A stretch of 64,000 nt of DNA from Rotaria socialis (Eukaryota; Rotifera; Eurotatoria; Philodinida; Philodinidae): NCBI GenBank assembly GCA_905331475.1, contig CAJNYU010000034.1:62001-126000 (forward strand), in the 5' to 3' direction. This document shows, piece by piece, positions 25,841 to 38,554 of the stretch; within the stretch, counting starts at the first letter, position 1, and the number at the start of each line of letters is the position of its first letter. The notes beneath the pieces are model-generated. The model was not told the DNA's origin. It saw nothing but the letters and a program-made list of their open reading frames with translations, and did not search any database. The position numbers and the translations under genes are program-made.

Positions 25841-26770
25841 CTATGCGAATAAGTAGAATAAACTGCCGCGTCGATATTTTAAATGCAGCAAAAATGATCG
25901 ACAATGTCGTGTATGCACATTTCATTGAGTATAGACAATTTAGTTCTTTTTTTATACTTAATGAAAGTAAAAGCGAATAGAGAGAACGAGAGACAAAGAG
26001 AAAAATGGACTGGCATATGTACGTATGTGTTGAGCTACGGTCGTTCTCTCGTTTCTTTCTGTGTCAGTATTATTTACTGGGATGTCCTCGCTTGCCAATT
26101 CTCTCTCTCTCTTTATCGTTGTGTCCTCGCCTATCGTATAGCAAAACGAAGCGAATATACTTCTTGCCTTGCCAATAATCCTTCTCGTTATAGTACATAT
26201 GATGTAGCGAACAACAGAACACGATATAGAACTCGATGTATACGAATATACTCACATGCAGACAAGATCATGTCATAGAACAACATTTATCCACAAAGAC
26301 CTCAAGAAAAAAAACTGACTCATCTGGAAAAAGGGCAACAATGATTTTTCTTGACGTAAAAAGACAACAAGACACAAACATCTAATTGGAGGGCCCCACA
26401 TTTATATACAATCATCACACGCGAAGGACTATCATCAATCAATCAATCAACTAATATCTTGCATTTATACATATATATGCCTATGTACTCGTATACTGTC
26501 CGTAGCAATTCAATCTACATATTGACAATTGTCAATAACAATATAGAATAACAATATAAGCATAACATACATATGGTAGATATATTAATTAGACAACTAT
26601 TCAATCTATTATAAACTCCGGCTATCTATAGAATTTCAAGTATTATTTCCGATGTAATCGGAGATAATCATATCTAATTAGTAGACAAAAGCTGTTAGTG
26701 CAATCCATCTGGGATTAAAAATATGAAACACGACATAATCACTGCAGAAAATTACATAGAGATAGTGTAT

Positions 26771-27050
26771 TCAAGGGAGTCCTCTGTTGATTTTGAGAGA
26801 CAGCTCGTTCGCCGCTACCAGTGATAATCTGCGCAAGGCTGGAAAAGCGTCTCTGATGCTCTGTGCTAGGTCTGAAGACCGTCTGTCACGGTCCGTGATG
26901 GGTAAATTACCTGTCGGTAACGGTCTGTGGGGGGGGGGGGGGGGGGGGGGCGGGGGGGGGGGCGCGAGGGATGGGTGCAAAATTTCTACCCTAAACACTT
27001 CAACACTCCTTTCAGATCGTGCTTCACAGAAAAAGAAAACCATGAAATAA
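26771..27050. repeat. GC-rich block with interrupted poly-G tract
   Basis: About 150 bp of clearly higher GC than its surroundings leads into 22 consecutive G (26929-26950), one C and 11 more G (26952-26962). On the minus strand it reads open as a proline run followed by a charged, helical-looking segment (DLAQSIRDAFPALRRLSL). I recognise no family. It may be the end of a mobile element or a foreign insert; the G run length is unreliable in any assembly. Confidence 0.5.
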
Positions 27051-28114
27051 ATGATTGAATATTTGTGCATCTATTTTAGTTATTTTATTTGTTAATTCTA
27101 TTATTTTATCTCGTTTTAATTTTTATAAAAACAAAAATGTCAGAAATGACATAGTCAGACTCGATTATAGACATTTGATTAAAGCCAGTTGTTTCCTTGT
27201 TCCTTTGTTCCAGTACAAGTAAAAACTGCATAGGAAATCGATCTAACAGCGATAATACAAAAAATCTATGAGAAAAACTTTGTTTTATATGAGAAAAAAA
27301 AATTTGTATGAATTATAAATATTAACTGAAAAAAAGAAGTATTGAAAATATTCATAATAGAATTTTTTTTCCAAGGTAATTTTTTTTTATTGTCTGAAAG
27401 AGAAACTGAAAATTACTCTGAGCAAATAAATAACTCGTGTTCCGTCATATTCACTATAAAATTTTATTATGCACATTTTTAATTGTTCATTTTGTATTTA
27501 AAACAAAAGGAAAAATGGTTTTATAAAAATTTAATTTTCTTGCCAATCTGTGTTTTCGATAATATCTAATAATGTAAAAATTTAATTTAGAGATATACTA
27601 GAGAGTAAATCAATTTTTTACGAATAAGTAAAAATTTACACTTCTGTCTTATCAAGGTTGTTATTATAATAACAAAAGCGCTTTTCAAGTACACGATGAT
27701 TTACTTTGAAAATATACTTTTAGTTTGAGTTTTGAATGATATTTATTCAATTGAAATGAATCGTATAATACTAAAATAAAATATTTTTCTTATGCTGTTA
27801 TTCAAGCTGATGTAAGTAAGAACATATGAGACTTTTATATATCCAAGGAGAATAGAATATCAGACGATAAACAAATGGATTATGTATACTTTATATAGAT
27901 TAACATACGAATATTCGACCTTAATATAAAATTTCTTCATGATTTAAAAACAAAAACTGTTAGTCTCAAAAGAAAGCCTTCTAAAATGTACTTGCTATGT
28001 GTAATCAAGTCAAGCAAAAAACTTTAATATTCATATAATAAATAATAAAACAATTTCTGTCTAAGATAGTAATGCAAAACGAAGAAAACATTGTAAAAAT
28101 AATATTATTTTTAC

Positions 28115-28180
28115 CACTAAATTGGTAGTTTTGGTTGTTGGAGCAGTAGTGGTTGCCTGCTGTTCTATGTTCATGACCAT
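28115..28180 (-). other. candidate ankyrin first coding exon C (MVMNIEQQ..., Thr-rich)
   Basis: An ATG at 28180 (and an in-frame ATG at 28174) opens 22 codons beginning MVMNIEQQATTTAPTTK and ending at a GTAAAAATAA donor in phase 0. It would also join in frame to the ankyrin repeat exon. The donor is less than ideal and the distance is 6 kb, so this is the weakest of the three candidates. Confidence 0.25.
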
Positions 28181-28905
28181 GGCCAATGCTGAATACTACT
28201 GAAACAAGCAAGAGAAGCAGATGAAATGACGTGCCGCTCTTTTTTTCTCTCTTCGATGTCGTCTTTTTGTTTCCACTTTTCTACTGTTATAGAAAAAAAA
28301 AGCTTATTCTCTTTCTCTTTTTATGCATCGACCGTGCTTCTTCTCTTTTTTTTCTACATTCTTACTATATATACTGGGCAAATAACGTTCTCTTTCTTGC
28401 GTTCAATCCATAATTCATCTGAGACACAAAAAAAGAACGGAATGGAGTGCGCTTGCAAATATAAAAAAACGACCAAGCAAAAAAGTGGAATGAAAAACGA
28501 CTTTTCAGCTTGTTTTCTATAGCTGCGTAGCACGCTCTCTGATCATTATAGGAGTGGGGTTCTCATTTTTCTTCTCTTCCTCATCATATAAACAGGAAAA
28601 ACTCCGATCAAAGATCGTCCGTTCGACTGGAAAGTCAATATATATATGTATTCATATCAATTTACCAATTCGTTTTTTTTTATATACATATTTGTTGTAT
28701 AAGAAATGCGATTAGCTCTAGAAGTTTGATGAAGAAAAAATCGGACCCGAACATATGTAGAACAAGATGATTTGGTTTTTTTTTATTTTTTTCGAAAAAA
28801 AAACAATGGTTCAACAAAGTAGTGTTAAAATAATTACTTTTAACAAGCGAAAATTAGCCTAAAAAGATTTTTATAAGGAAAGAAAAAAAGTTCCATTTTT
28901 CTTTT

Positions 28906-31900
28906 TCAGCGTTCTTCTTCTGCACGCCATTGAACTTTTTTACTGTGGCTCTCAAGTGCATCACGTAACTTTTTATCGATCATTTCTTCGGTTAATGTAC
29001 CATCTTCAGATGCATAAGCAGATGCCTACAAAAATAGATCAGTTTTTTCTAGGAAAAAGTAGATAAACTGGCTAACGAACCTGACAAGCAGCTAGTAATT
29101 TAGCTATTTCACGACCGGAAAAGCCATCTGTACGTTGTGCTAGTTCTTCACATTTTTTTTCGAAATCAAATGAACCGATTTTAATTGGACTAAAAAAATA
29201 AAACAAATTTTAAAAACAAGTTTTCTTCAACTTATTCGATTAGAATTTACCGACGACGTTCCGCTGACTTTAATATGTAGGTATCAAAATAAAGAAAAGT
29301 CATTCGGCGACGTTCTTCTAAACTTGGTATATTAAATTGTACCATTTCATCAAGGCGGTCGTTTACTGCCCAGTCAAACTGTTCAGGTTCGTTACTTGCC
29401 AAAACTAGCATGAAACTGCAGAAGAAGAAGAAGAAGAAAAGAGAACGATTGTAGGAAGTAAGGTTTCATTGACAAATAATTCGTACACGAGATGGATTCA
29501 TGAAGTCATATAGAATATTTTCTTTTTAAGTTAATCAGAAAACATGTGTACCAAGAAATCTTAGAAGTTATTAGGCAGCATCAGAATTAGAAAATGAAAC
29601 GATATATGACTAAGCATCCGCTTGTTTTTCTTCTATTTCGTTAAAATGGCTTTACAATTACATACACTACTGCTGTGAATTTAATCGGCCTGATAAGAAA
29701 AATGTATATATATATACATATAAAATAAACTTGATTTGATCATCTTAGAGAGAGATTGTGCAGGAAACGCGTTACCGTTTCTTTAAGACGGAAAAAAGAA
29801 AGAAAAATCATTTTCTTAAACGGAAATAAATCTTTCCGGAATTGAGCCAATTGCATCGTTCACTGAATCAATCATGGAGGCTATTATTTTCAATTCCAAT
29901 AATCTGCGAGATTTCTTCTTCCAAGTGCTGACTATTGTGCAATTGATCATCGCAAAATAATTATACATTATCGTATCAATATATTTAATCTTCCTATTAT
30001 CATGGCCTTGATTGTAACAGAAAAAGGCTGAACGAACATAATCGATAAGCCAAACTGTTTTTTTTTACTTTTCTTTTTGTTGCTCTTCGCCGAACAATTA
30101 TTATTATGTGATACAGAAGTCTTAAAAAAACCAGTCTATTCTGTTTCAAGCGTACAGACATGTGATTAACTGATTAATTGATTATTCATTTTATTGACTT
30201 TCAAATGAGATAGTATTGGTTGTTGCAATATAGTATTAATAATAATCGTTTGAGATTAAAAACAAGCTTTCTATGATAAATATTCTTAATTTTTGTTTTA
30301 TTTCTTTGGATAATTCTGTAAGTCCGACGGTAAATAACATCAAAACTGAAAAGAGCTCGTCAACTCAGTTGCTTTCAGATCGAAATGTACAACTCATAAT
30401 GTATTTTTTGGTCTCATTATAAGAATACAAAATATATCAATTGAAAAATCTCTAATAGAGTGTACTTATTTTTCAAGGCTAATCGATGATCAGAGAAATG
30501 ATCCATGTTATTTGGTTGTTTATTTCGAACGAAAACGTTTTTTCTCTCTCAACCGTACTTGTTATATTTTTTTATTTGCCTTAGTGTTATTTGTTGCTTG
30601 TTTTTTTTCGTTTCAAATTTTTCCTTTTTTGCTTCATTTAATATTACTATTATTGTAATCTTTGATTTTCACAGGCAGATAAATCTATTTTACATGTTGA
30701 TTATATATACAGTACATCTTAATATACTATTAAGTATATATATAAAACACTGATAATGATCATTAACTTAATTAATTCATATTGGTTATGTTGATCGAAT
30801 TATAACTATAACGAATCTATGCATTGCAAACTGTCCTACTTGACATTTAGAAGAGAAATTATTATCGGAAGAAAAGTTCCCAGATTCAAATAGCTACTCA
30901 ACGTTTGGGGAAGTCTCAGTTGTATTGTCAATGCTGTATAGTGCGTTTTCCGCAACGCTAATGAACCTTGGTAACGCCATCTGGCATCTACTGTCCTTGA
31001 TTACTATGGAAATGACCTATCCTCGATGGCAATTTTCTTTCCTTTATTGATATGAAGCGTATATAATTGAAAATCTATTTTTCAAAGCTTGATCTCACTA
31101 TAATTTTCTTTGGCAAACATCATCGATGTTTAAGAAGAATAGTTTTCAGTTGTGATATATATATATATATTAAACAAATTACATGAAAAATCGAAGCAGC
31201 AGGTGGGTAGAAAGATTGCTTCAGAGAAACAATCTATTTTTATCTAAAACCACTGGAGTAACATAGACAAAGAAGTATAATAGCAAATACTAATACCTAT
31301 TTATTGGTAAATATCATCAAACGCGCTATGATCGATGACTTATTTGCCTTTCTAAGCTATCCTGTTTTCAAGTAAGAACTCAAGCATATTTATGAGAAGT
31401 ATTAAGTAAAAGGTCACGAAAATTACTGCATGTTGTAGTCAAGGATATTTGATAGGAAATTTTTGATTGTAAGAATAACTTCCTATCATCTTTCAAAAGA
31501 CAAAATACCCAAAGGGAAATTCCATATACTATACTAAACAAATTAATAGCATCGGAAAGATCGAAGTGATATACTACGATACCAGTCAAGAAAATTTATT
31601 CATGAAATCATTGATTTTGCGCATAACTTACCGACTCGATTGTTCACCAGTGCGATAAAGAAATGCATTCAGTGCTGCACGCATATCTTCTCCGATTTTT
31701 TCTGTAGCTCGTTTTCTTAAAAATGCATCAGCTTCATCAATAAATAACAAAAGACCGCGACGACTTGTTTGTGACCAATCGAATACTTTATGTATAGCAG
31801 TAACTGCTTCACGACCTAATGGGGCTACGTCACCACCAGTCATTATAGCGTAATCAAGACCTGAATGAGCAGCTAATTTCTATATAAAACGTTGATATTT

Positions 31901-34064
31901 TCCCAATTAATTATTTAATCGAGTCAAATATTTACCTTAGCAAATAGAGTTTTACCTAAGAAAAACAAATACCATGATTGAATTCTAGAAATAAATTCTT
32001 TTTTCTTTCTTTACCAGTTCCTGGTGGTCCATGCATAAGTAAATTTCTAAATAAGCCATAATTTCGTTTTGTAAATCTTGTTGCTATAGCTATTTCACGT
32101 AGACGAGATTCAAGTGCTGGATCAAGGACGACGCCTTTCAATGAATCTTCAGCTTTCGAAAAAAAATGAAACCGTATGGTTTTCACCGGTGAACGAAGTG
32201 CAGTAAGTAGTGTGGTTCGAGATGTTTCACGAATTAATGATGGTTTACCAAGACGTGAATCAATATACTTAACGGCTGTTTGAGTTGCACCACGTGCTGA
32301 ATAAACACCAAGAGCAAGTAATGTAATACCACCAGTCTATACAAGCGGACGGCGATAGTATTTTGTTTTTCGGGGAAATCGTTTTCTTTTAAAGACTTAC
32401 TGCCATAAGAACTTTACTTGGATTTTCAAGTAAACTTGTTATACCAGATCCAACAACAGTACCTGCTGTTTTAATACTTTCGAGAATTGTTTTACGTTGT
32501 TCTTCAGCTTTAAGTTTGATTTGTTCGAGATAAATTTCACGATTCTCTCTTTCGATTTGAGCTTTGCCTTTTAGTTCTGCTTCAAGGCGTTTCATTTCAT
32601 ACTGATGACGAACTTGTTCAGCATATTCAATTGAACCTAAATACTTATCAATAAAAGATATTCAAGAAATATTTAAACATATTTCTAACGTTGTTTCATT
32701 TCTTCTTGTTTTCGAACTGAGTCTTCTTGTTGACGAAGTTCTTGGTCGTGTAGACGAGCCTAATTATTAATAAGAAAATATTCATTATTGCACGTAGATA
32801 AACATTTGATATTACCTTTTCAGCAGCTTGATCTTGCATACGTTTTCGGGCTAATTGATCTTGAAATTTTGCTCTCTAAAAATAGAGAATATTGAGAAAA
32901 GAAAATGATCTAAAGAGAAATGTATACTTCATTTTGATGATGAGTTTCATCATTCATCATTCGTCGTTTTTCTTCATTTAATTGTAGTTGATGTTTGAAA
33001 CGAATTTCTTCATCATGTTGAGAATACTCCTAACAGAAAAGAATTCAATAAATCGTATCATTCTTTAGCAATATGATTTCACAGGAAAGAAAACACCTTT
33101 CATATCGATACATTCGGATAGCATTTCTTTTGATAATTTATTATGCAACACATGCATGTTAAATTATTTTCAATTGCCTAAAATCCCTTTTATACACAAT
33201 CGTTTTATGCAATTTATTATAGACAGCACAACGTTAATTTTTTCTAAGTCTGTTTGAGCTCTACGAATAATTGAATTTATCCTTGTTTAGCTCTATGAGT
33301 TGTTAATAGGACTTGAGAAGTCAAAAACACTATTTTGTATCCGAATGAAAAGGTCAAAAACTAATTCTAAATGGCGCAAGTCCTGCTCGCGAATGCCAAA
33401 AACCTTGTCCTTTCACAGAAATAGATATCTGGAAAACCAATCTTTTTTTGTATTGCACTCTTACTGAAAATGTCATCATAAATACAATCAACAATGCCGA
33501 GTATGTCATAAAATTAGATAGATATTTGCTACTTACACTTTAGTTAATTCACTAATCTATTCAAAATTAAATTAAAGATAGTTATATTAGAACCGCAGTG
33601 ATTCTAATGAATTAACTTTTACTGTATTGATTTAGCATATTGATAGAAAAGACTATTTTAGAAATCATGTTGACGAATTTCTAGTCACAATGGTTATGAG
33701 TATTTACTTTCATTTGCTTCTGTATTTCAAGTTGTTTTGTTTGCTCTTGCATTTTAACAACATCGAATGCTTGATTAGCATATTCTTAAATAGATTAACA
33801 TGCTGAAAACATATCCTACATAATTGAGTAGCTCTTACTTGAACGTTCAAGTTCTTTGGCTGCTTGAGCAGCTCGTTCAAGTGCGCCCGAATCAAATTTA
33901 TATATCGATTCACGACTGGCGTAAACTTTAGAGTTGCCATCGGTTGATGAAGGTTTTTCATTTCCATCATTTTTTGATGATGATGATGAGCTTTCACTAC
34001 TTCCACCTGAACCTTGAGATGGAAGATCCGACACCGGTCTTTTATAACCAAATAACCAAGACAT
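28906..34064 (-). CDS. ATAD3: ATPase family AAA domain-containing protein 3 (mitochondrial)
   Basis: ATAD3 is an inner-mitochondrial-membrane AAA+ ATPase involved in nucleoid organisation, cristae and membrane contact. The protein starts [15 protein letters not shown], the typical ATAD3 N-terminus, at 34064. A long charged coiled-coil region follows (exons from 33787 to 32390; [35 protein letters not shown]). Next comes a membrane segment ([20 protein letters not shown], spanning a splice) and the AAA domain: Walker A GPPGTGKT (split by an intron near 32000), Walker [12 protein letters not shown] near 31740, and a sensor/arginine region [19 protein letters not shown] in the exon ending near 29415. 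It ends [11 protein letters not shown] with the stop at 28906-28908. About 580 residues over some 11 exons, close to normal family length. The 2.2-kb intron at about 29416-31630 is unusually long here. It is divergent from the RRM gene. Confidence 0.95.
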
Positions 34065-34800
34065 CTAAAAATAAGATTCATTGTAGTATTCGAGAAATAG
34101 TATATGAAATTGTAAAAATTTGTTTTATCGTAATTTTTTATGCTTTCATTATTGGCACCTATACTTTCACCTTGAACTTTTAGTACTAAAATTGCACTTA
34201 TTGATAAAATACTGTTGAAAATAGATATAAATTGTACAGAATGGTTAAAATAATCTGATGCAATGTATGTGCCCCTTGGTAATGGTTAATATCTGTAACT
34301 TCTATGCAGAATTTTCTGACTTCTGTTTTAAAAGAATATTTATTTTAAAGTGATCGATTCCATTTTATCGATTGCTTGGAATTAGAATTTTATTTTTATT
34401 AATTAGGAAGTTCTCATTCTATATTGGTTCGTTCATATCAAATTGAGATCAATGATGAGGCGCCCTCTACAAAACTCATCTCGTTTTTTTCTATAGTCTC
34501 AAATTTTATTTGATTCTAATCATTAAACTACATCAAATAACGAAGAATTCTTTTTACTATAATAGATTAAGAAAATTTTGCATCAAAATGAAGATTTTAA
34601 TCTGACCAACATGGCAGAGTAAAGTAAAGTGACGCAATTTGATTGGTGTTTTTCATTCTAGAAGAAGTTCATCATATAATTTTCTGCCTGGGTCGTTGAC
34701 GTTGACTATGAACGCTGATGTTATTTCATTCTTTGTAGATTGTATATCATTTAAGTTTTTTGTTGTTGTTGCTGTTATTTTTCTTTTATCGAATTGAACG
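34065..34800. promoter_or_regulatory. shared upstream region of the ATAD3 / RBM4-like divergent pair
   Basis: The 736 bp between the two start codons contain no gene. A pyrimidine tract ending in AG at about 34661 (ggtgtttttcattctag) upstream of the RRM gene could be a 5'UTR intron end or a spliced-leader acceptor. The divergent layout suggests a shared or closely spaced promoter; this is inference. Confidence 0.45.
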
Positions 34801-36231
34801 ATGCCAACGAAATTGTATATTGGTAATGTGCCTCCAACAGTAAGCTCAACTGAACTGAAAGAATTATTTGAAAAATATGGGAAAGTACTAGAATGTGACA
34901 TTGTAAAAGATTATGCCTTTGTTGTAAGTCGTTTTTTTCCTATAAGAAGATCATTTTATAGTGATTTCTTTTAGCATATGGAAGATGCAAGCAAAGCCAA
35001 AGCATCTATAGCTGCTTTAAATGATTTTAATTTAAAAGGAAGTCGTATCAGAGTTGAAGTATGTGATGACTTAATAGACTATTTTAAAGTTGATATTTAT
35101 TTTTATGATTATTTCATAGGTATCAACAACTCAACTAAGAAATTCGAGTCGTCCATCGTAAGAACTCGTTTAGTTTTTATTTGGGTATTTCTTTTATTAA
35201 ATTAGAAAATTTATCTTTTTCTTAAATACAGCCGTCGAGAAGAATCATCACGTTATGAATCAGGTTCAATGTCAATGCGATCAGCTCGGTAAGTGATCTT
35301 TTTATTATATTGAAGAATCGTTGAATGAGAATTTTCTTCTTTTAGAAGTCGAGATATGCCAATGATGTCATCAAGTCGAAATGGTAGTTACTCAGGTGGC
35401 GGCGGTCCCGATCGCTCGTATCCGAGTATGCGTAATAGCTACATGGAAGCACGATCTCGTCCGTACGATTCACCTTATGAACGTCAACGTATACCACAAC
35501 ATATAGCACCAATGAGCTATCCCGATCCGTACAGTCGTCCTGGTGGTGATCCGTACAGTATGCGTAGTGGAGGTGTTGATCCGTATGGTCGCGACGACTT
35601 TTATCATCATCGAGGACCACCAATGTCGATTGCTGATCATTATGGACGTGGACCACCGATGCGGTATGTCGTTATTCGTGCATAATAGAAAGAAAGAAAA
35701 AAAATGAGTTTCATATCGAAAATCGTCGACCTATTGGTTTCCTTTTTCTATATATTCAAGTCCCGTCTCTCTCTCTCTCTATATATATATATATGTGTCT
35801 CTTTCTCTCTATCTCTCACTATAAATATTCGTACGTTCAAACGTCCCCATTGGTCGTAATCCGTTTCAGGTCTGCTTACGATGCCTACGCTGCTTATTCG
35901 TCTGGACCGAGTTCAATGGGACCACCACGAAGGTAAGCACGAAATCTATAAATTACAGACTACGTTCAGTTCGTGTATAAATAAATGGAAAATCTGGTCG
36001 AATTGCTTTATTTTTCATGAGACTTACATAAAAGCAACCGACAAAGAAAGAAAAGGAAGAAAAACGAACCTATCGTTCTTCGTATTTATATAATCTTACA
36101 TTAGTCGTTATCCTGCATCTCCACCATCATCACGTTATGGGTCATCACCACGATTATCATCATCGTCTCGTCGTCCAGCAAGAAGATCACCGCCGCCACC
36201 ACCATCGAGTTCATCACGATCGCGTCGATAA
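34801..36231 (+). CDS. single-RRM RNA-binding protein, RBM4/RBM14-like
   Basis: Exons: 34801-34923, 34975 to about 35058, about 35120-35158, about 35231-35289, about 35346-35664, 35871-35933 and 36103-36231. The first two encode one RRM: RNP2-like LYIGNVPP, then [20 protein letters not shown] and RNP1-like [12 protein letters not shown]. The wording is closest to RRM1 of RBM4/Lark. The C-terminal half is low-complexity Tyr/Arg/Ser/Pro/Gly-rich ([19 protein letters not shown]) and ends in an SR-like tail ([20 protein letters not shown]). Known RBM4/Lark proteins have two RRMs and a CCHC knuckle; neither the second RRM nor the knuckle is present, and RBM14-like is an alternative. Probable role: nuclear splicing or mRNA control. 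All phases are consistent across the six introns. Confidence 0.85.
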
Positions 36232-38554
36232 AACAAATCAATTATGGTTGATACGCCGTGATTATTTTAAACAAACCAAAATTTTCATAGTGAACTATTT
36301 CCTCATACACACATTCTCAGAGCCGAATGAAACAAAGAATTATGTGCAAAACATAATACTGATCTGTTTCATCAATCAGTCAAACTGAGAGAATACTGTA
36401 TATAAAGTTGAAATTTTTTTCTTTATTCCCCTTCTTTTTTCCTTGAATTGTAAGCGGAACAATTAAACATGTTGTCTTGCGATTTCCCCTTTCTTTGTTC
36501 TTTATTCATTTCCTTTATGTTTGTTGTATGTGTATTTGTCTATGTACGAGTGATAAACGAAAACAAGTCTATATATAGACTTACTATGAAGAAGAAAAAA
36601 AAATAATCTCAAATATCTGATTGCATTCTTTTTTTTATATCTAATACAAAGATAAAAAATTCAGATATAAGATTTCTATTAGAAAATACTTTTATTGAAC
36701 ACAAGTACTTCTCGTCCGTTGAAATATCTGAGAGAAAAATTCAATTTTTCTTTCCTTTCGAAAAGCCTCCAAACACGTATGGTTCACACTGAAGTTTGAA
36801 CGGGGAATTGCTATCGCCGTTGAAAACACTCAATAAAGCAAAAATTCCTATGATTATTTAGTAATTTCATTTGCTTGGTTACACGGCACTATGCGTTCAC
36901 TTGAAATATTTTTTTTGGAATTGAATTGAATTGAAATCAAGCAAACTTGTTTTTTAAACAAATTCCATACAAGCAAAGAAAAAACGTTGTAAACATGAAT
37001 TTAAAGGAAACATCTAATTAAAGCAATTTTCTATATGGATTCTTCAGTTTATCATATTTGAATTCAACTATTCAGATAAAACAATAACATGAAATAAAAT
37101 AAATTTTGCATAATATAAAACATGTTTATGTCATAACACAATAGGAAATGAGATTTCTATCGACATAACTACGTTTCAATATTGTAATGCCCACCCAACA
37201 AATTAATAGTCTAGCTAAATGAATGAATCATTTTTGTAGAATAAATCGTATGTTGTTTTGAATAATCACGAATAATTTAAAATTCAAGAAAAAAACAGAT
37301 TGACCTTCATGATTAATCGAAACATTTGCTGTTTTATTTTAAATAAAATCTGTAAAATAGTTGTATAAGAAATTTTCATTTCATTGTCTGTTCTTGAATA
37401 GAATTAAATTAACAGTTGATATTATTTCCATCGAAAAATGTTTAGCTAACTTCCGATCACCATTTTTTATCCGTACTTTTCATGTGTAGATATCCTATAT
37501 GACTGACTGTGTTATCTGTTTAAGACAATTGCCTAACAATTTTTTTTATTCACTACGGACGATTTTACACGTATTACAACGAATGATCTGCCATCATTTT
37601 TTTTTTCTAGTATGGATTCCATGTGCAGTACTTTGAATCTACTAGGAGAACATTTACATCGTCAAATATGAAAGCATACACATCATTTAGATGAAGTTTT
37701 CTTTGTTCAATATTTCTAAGAATTGTATCTTACGATAACTAGGATAATAGGTTCATATGTTTAACTATCCATTAGTATTCTTCAGTGCAAAACTGTTCAT
37801 TGTAATCCCGAAGATTTCGAACGTGACTAGTTTCTTTACTTGAACATATGTCTTTCTCATGTTTATGATCTAGAATGGAATGGTCAATATTGTATGAACA
37901 TATACGTATCTCGGTCAGTAAATAACACAGAACATCATGTTTTGTATTAAGTAGCTTTTATGACTATATATGTTTTGTTGTGATTATAATTATTTTTTTC
38001 TAATGATATTATCGTGCAGATTAAAGGAAGCAAGGTAGTGATTTGTATAATGTTTAATAAAAAAATTTAAGGAAACTACTGTTTAAAATTTTATATAAAT
38101 ATTTAGTGAGAAAACAAGTCTTTATTGTTGTTGTTGAATATGCTAAACATCGAGATTGATAATTTGATAGAACGTACGTTTTGTATGACATAAACGTTTT
38201 TCCTTCATAGTTTTTTCTCATCTCCGATTTCTTCCATTAATGCATTTGCTGATCCTCGTTGCATGTTATTTCTTTTTCCGATAAAAGAATTGTTGCCTTG
38301 TTCTGGGACTGTCTATAGCCCCGGCTTGAACAAATTCACTTCCCAGCACAGAATCAACAAGAAGAGAAAGAAATTCTAGTTTTTCATATCGAAAGCGCTT
38401 CAGCTATAACAGGAAGAAAGGGCAAAATCGTCGAGAAGAAAAAAAGGAAAAAGAAAAAAGAAGTTTTTTTGCTAATTTACCCTTATTTTCTTTTCACGCC
38501 ATTCGTCACACTGTTGGGGGGAAAACGCCACATTTATAAAATAAAAATACTGGA
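36232..38554. other. intergenic / 3'UTR, no gene seen
   Basis: About 2.3 kb of AT-rich sequence between the RRM gene and the 7B2 gene. No open frame with domain or splice support on either strand, and no repeat worth naming. It includes the 3'UTR of the RRM gene and the 7B2 promoter. Confidence 0.6.

Larger units (their letters stand above)
21911..28905. other. long, mostly non-coding 5' region of the ankyrin gene
   Basis: Apart from the three candidate first exons I see no credible gene here. It contains (AT)n microsatellites near 22913-22936, 24237-24260 and 24778-24806, AT-rich unique sequence, and one GC-rich block with a long G run at 26771-27050. Short open frames (for example 23610-23990) show no domain, splice support or family resemblance. 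Confidence 0.6.

Noticed and set aside
26787..27050. Overlapping open frames across the poly-G block as a protein gene
   Set aside because: Homopolymer-encoded Gly/Pro runs and no recognisable domain or splice sites; kept only as a composition anomaly.
30505..30753. Hydrophobic open frame inside the large ATAD3 intron as a nested gene
   Set aside because: Phe/Ile/Leu-rich translation typical of AT-rich random sequence; no start context or family match.
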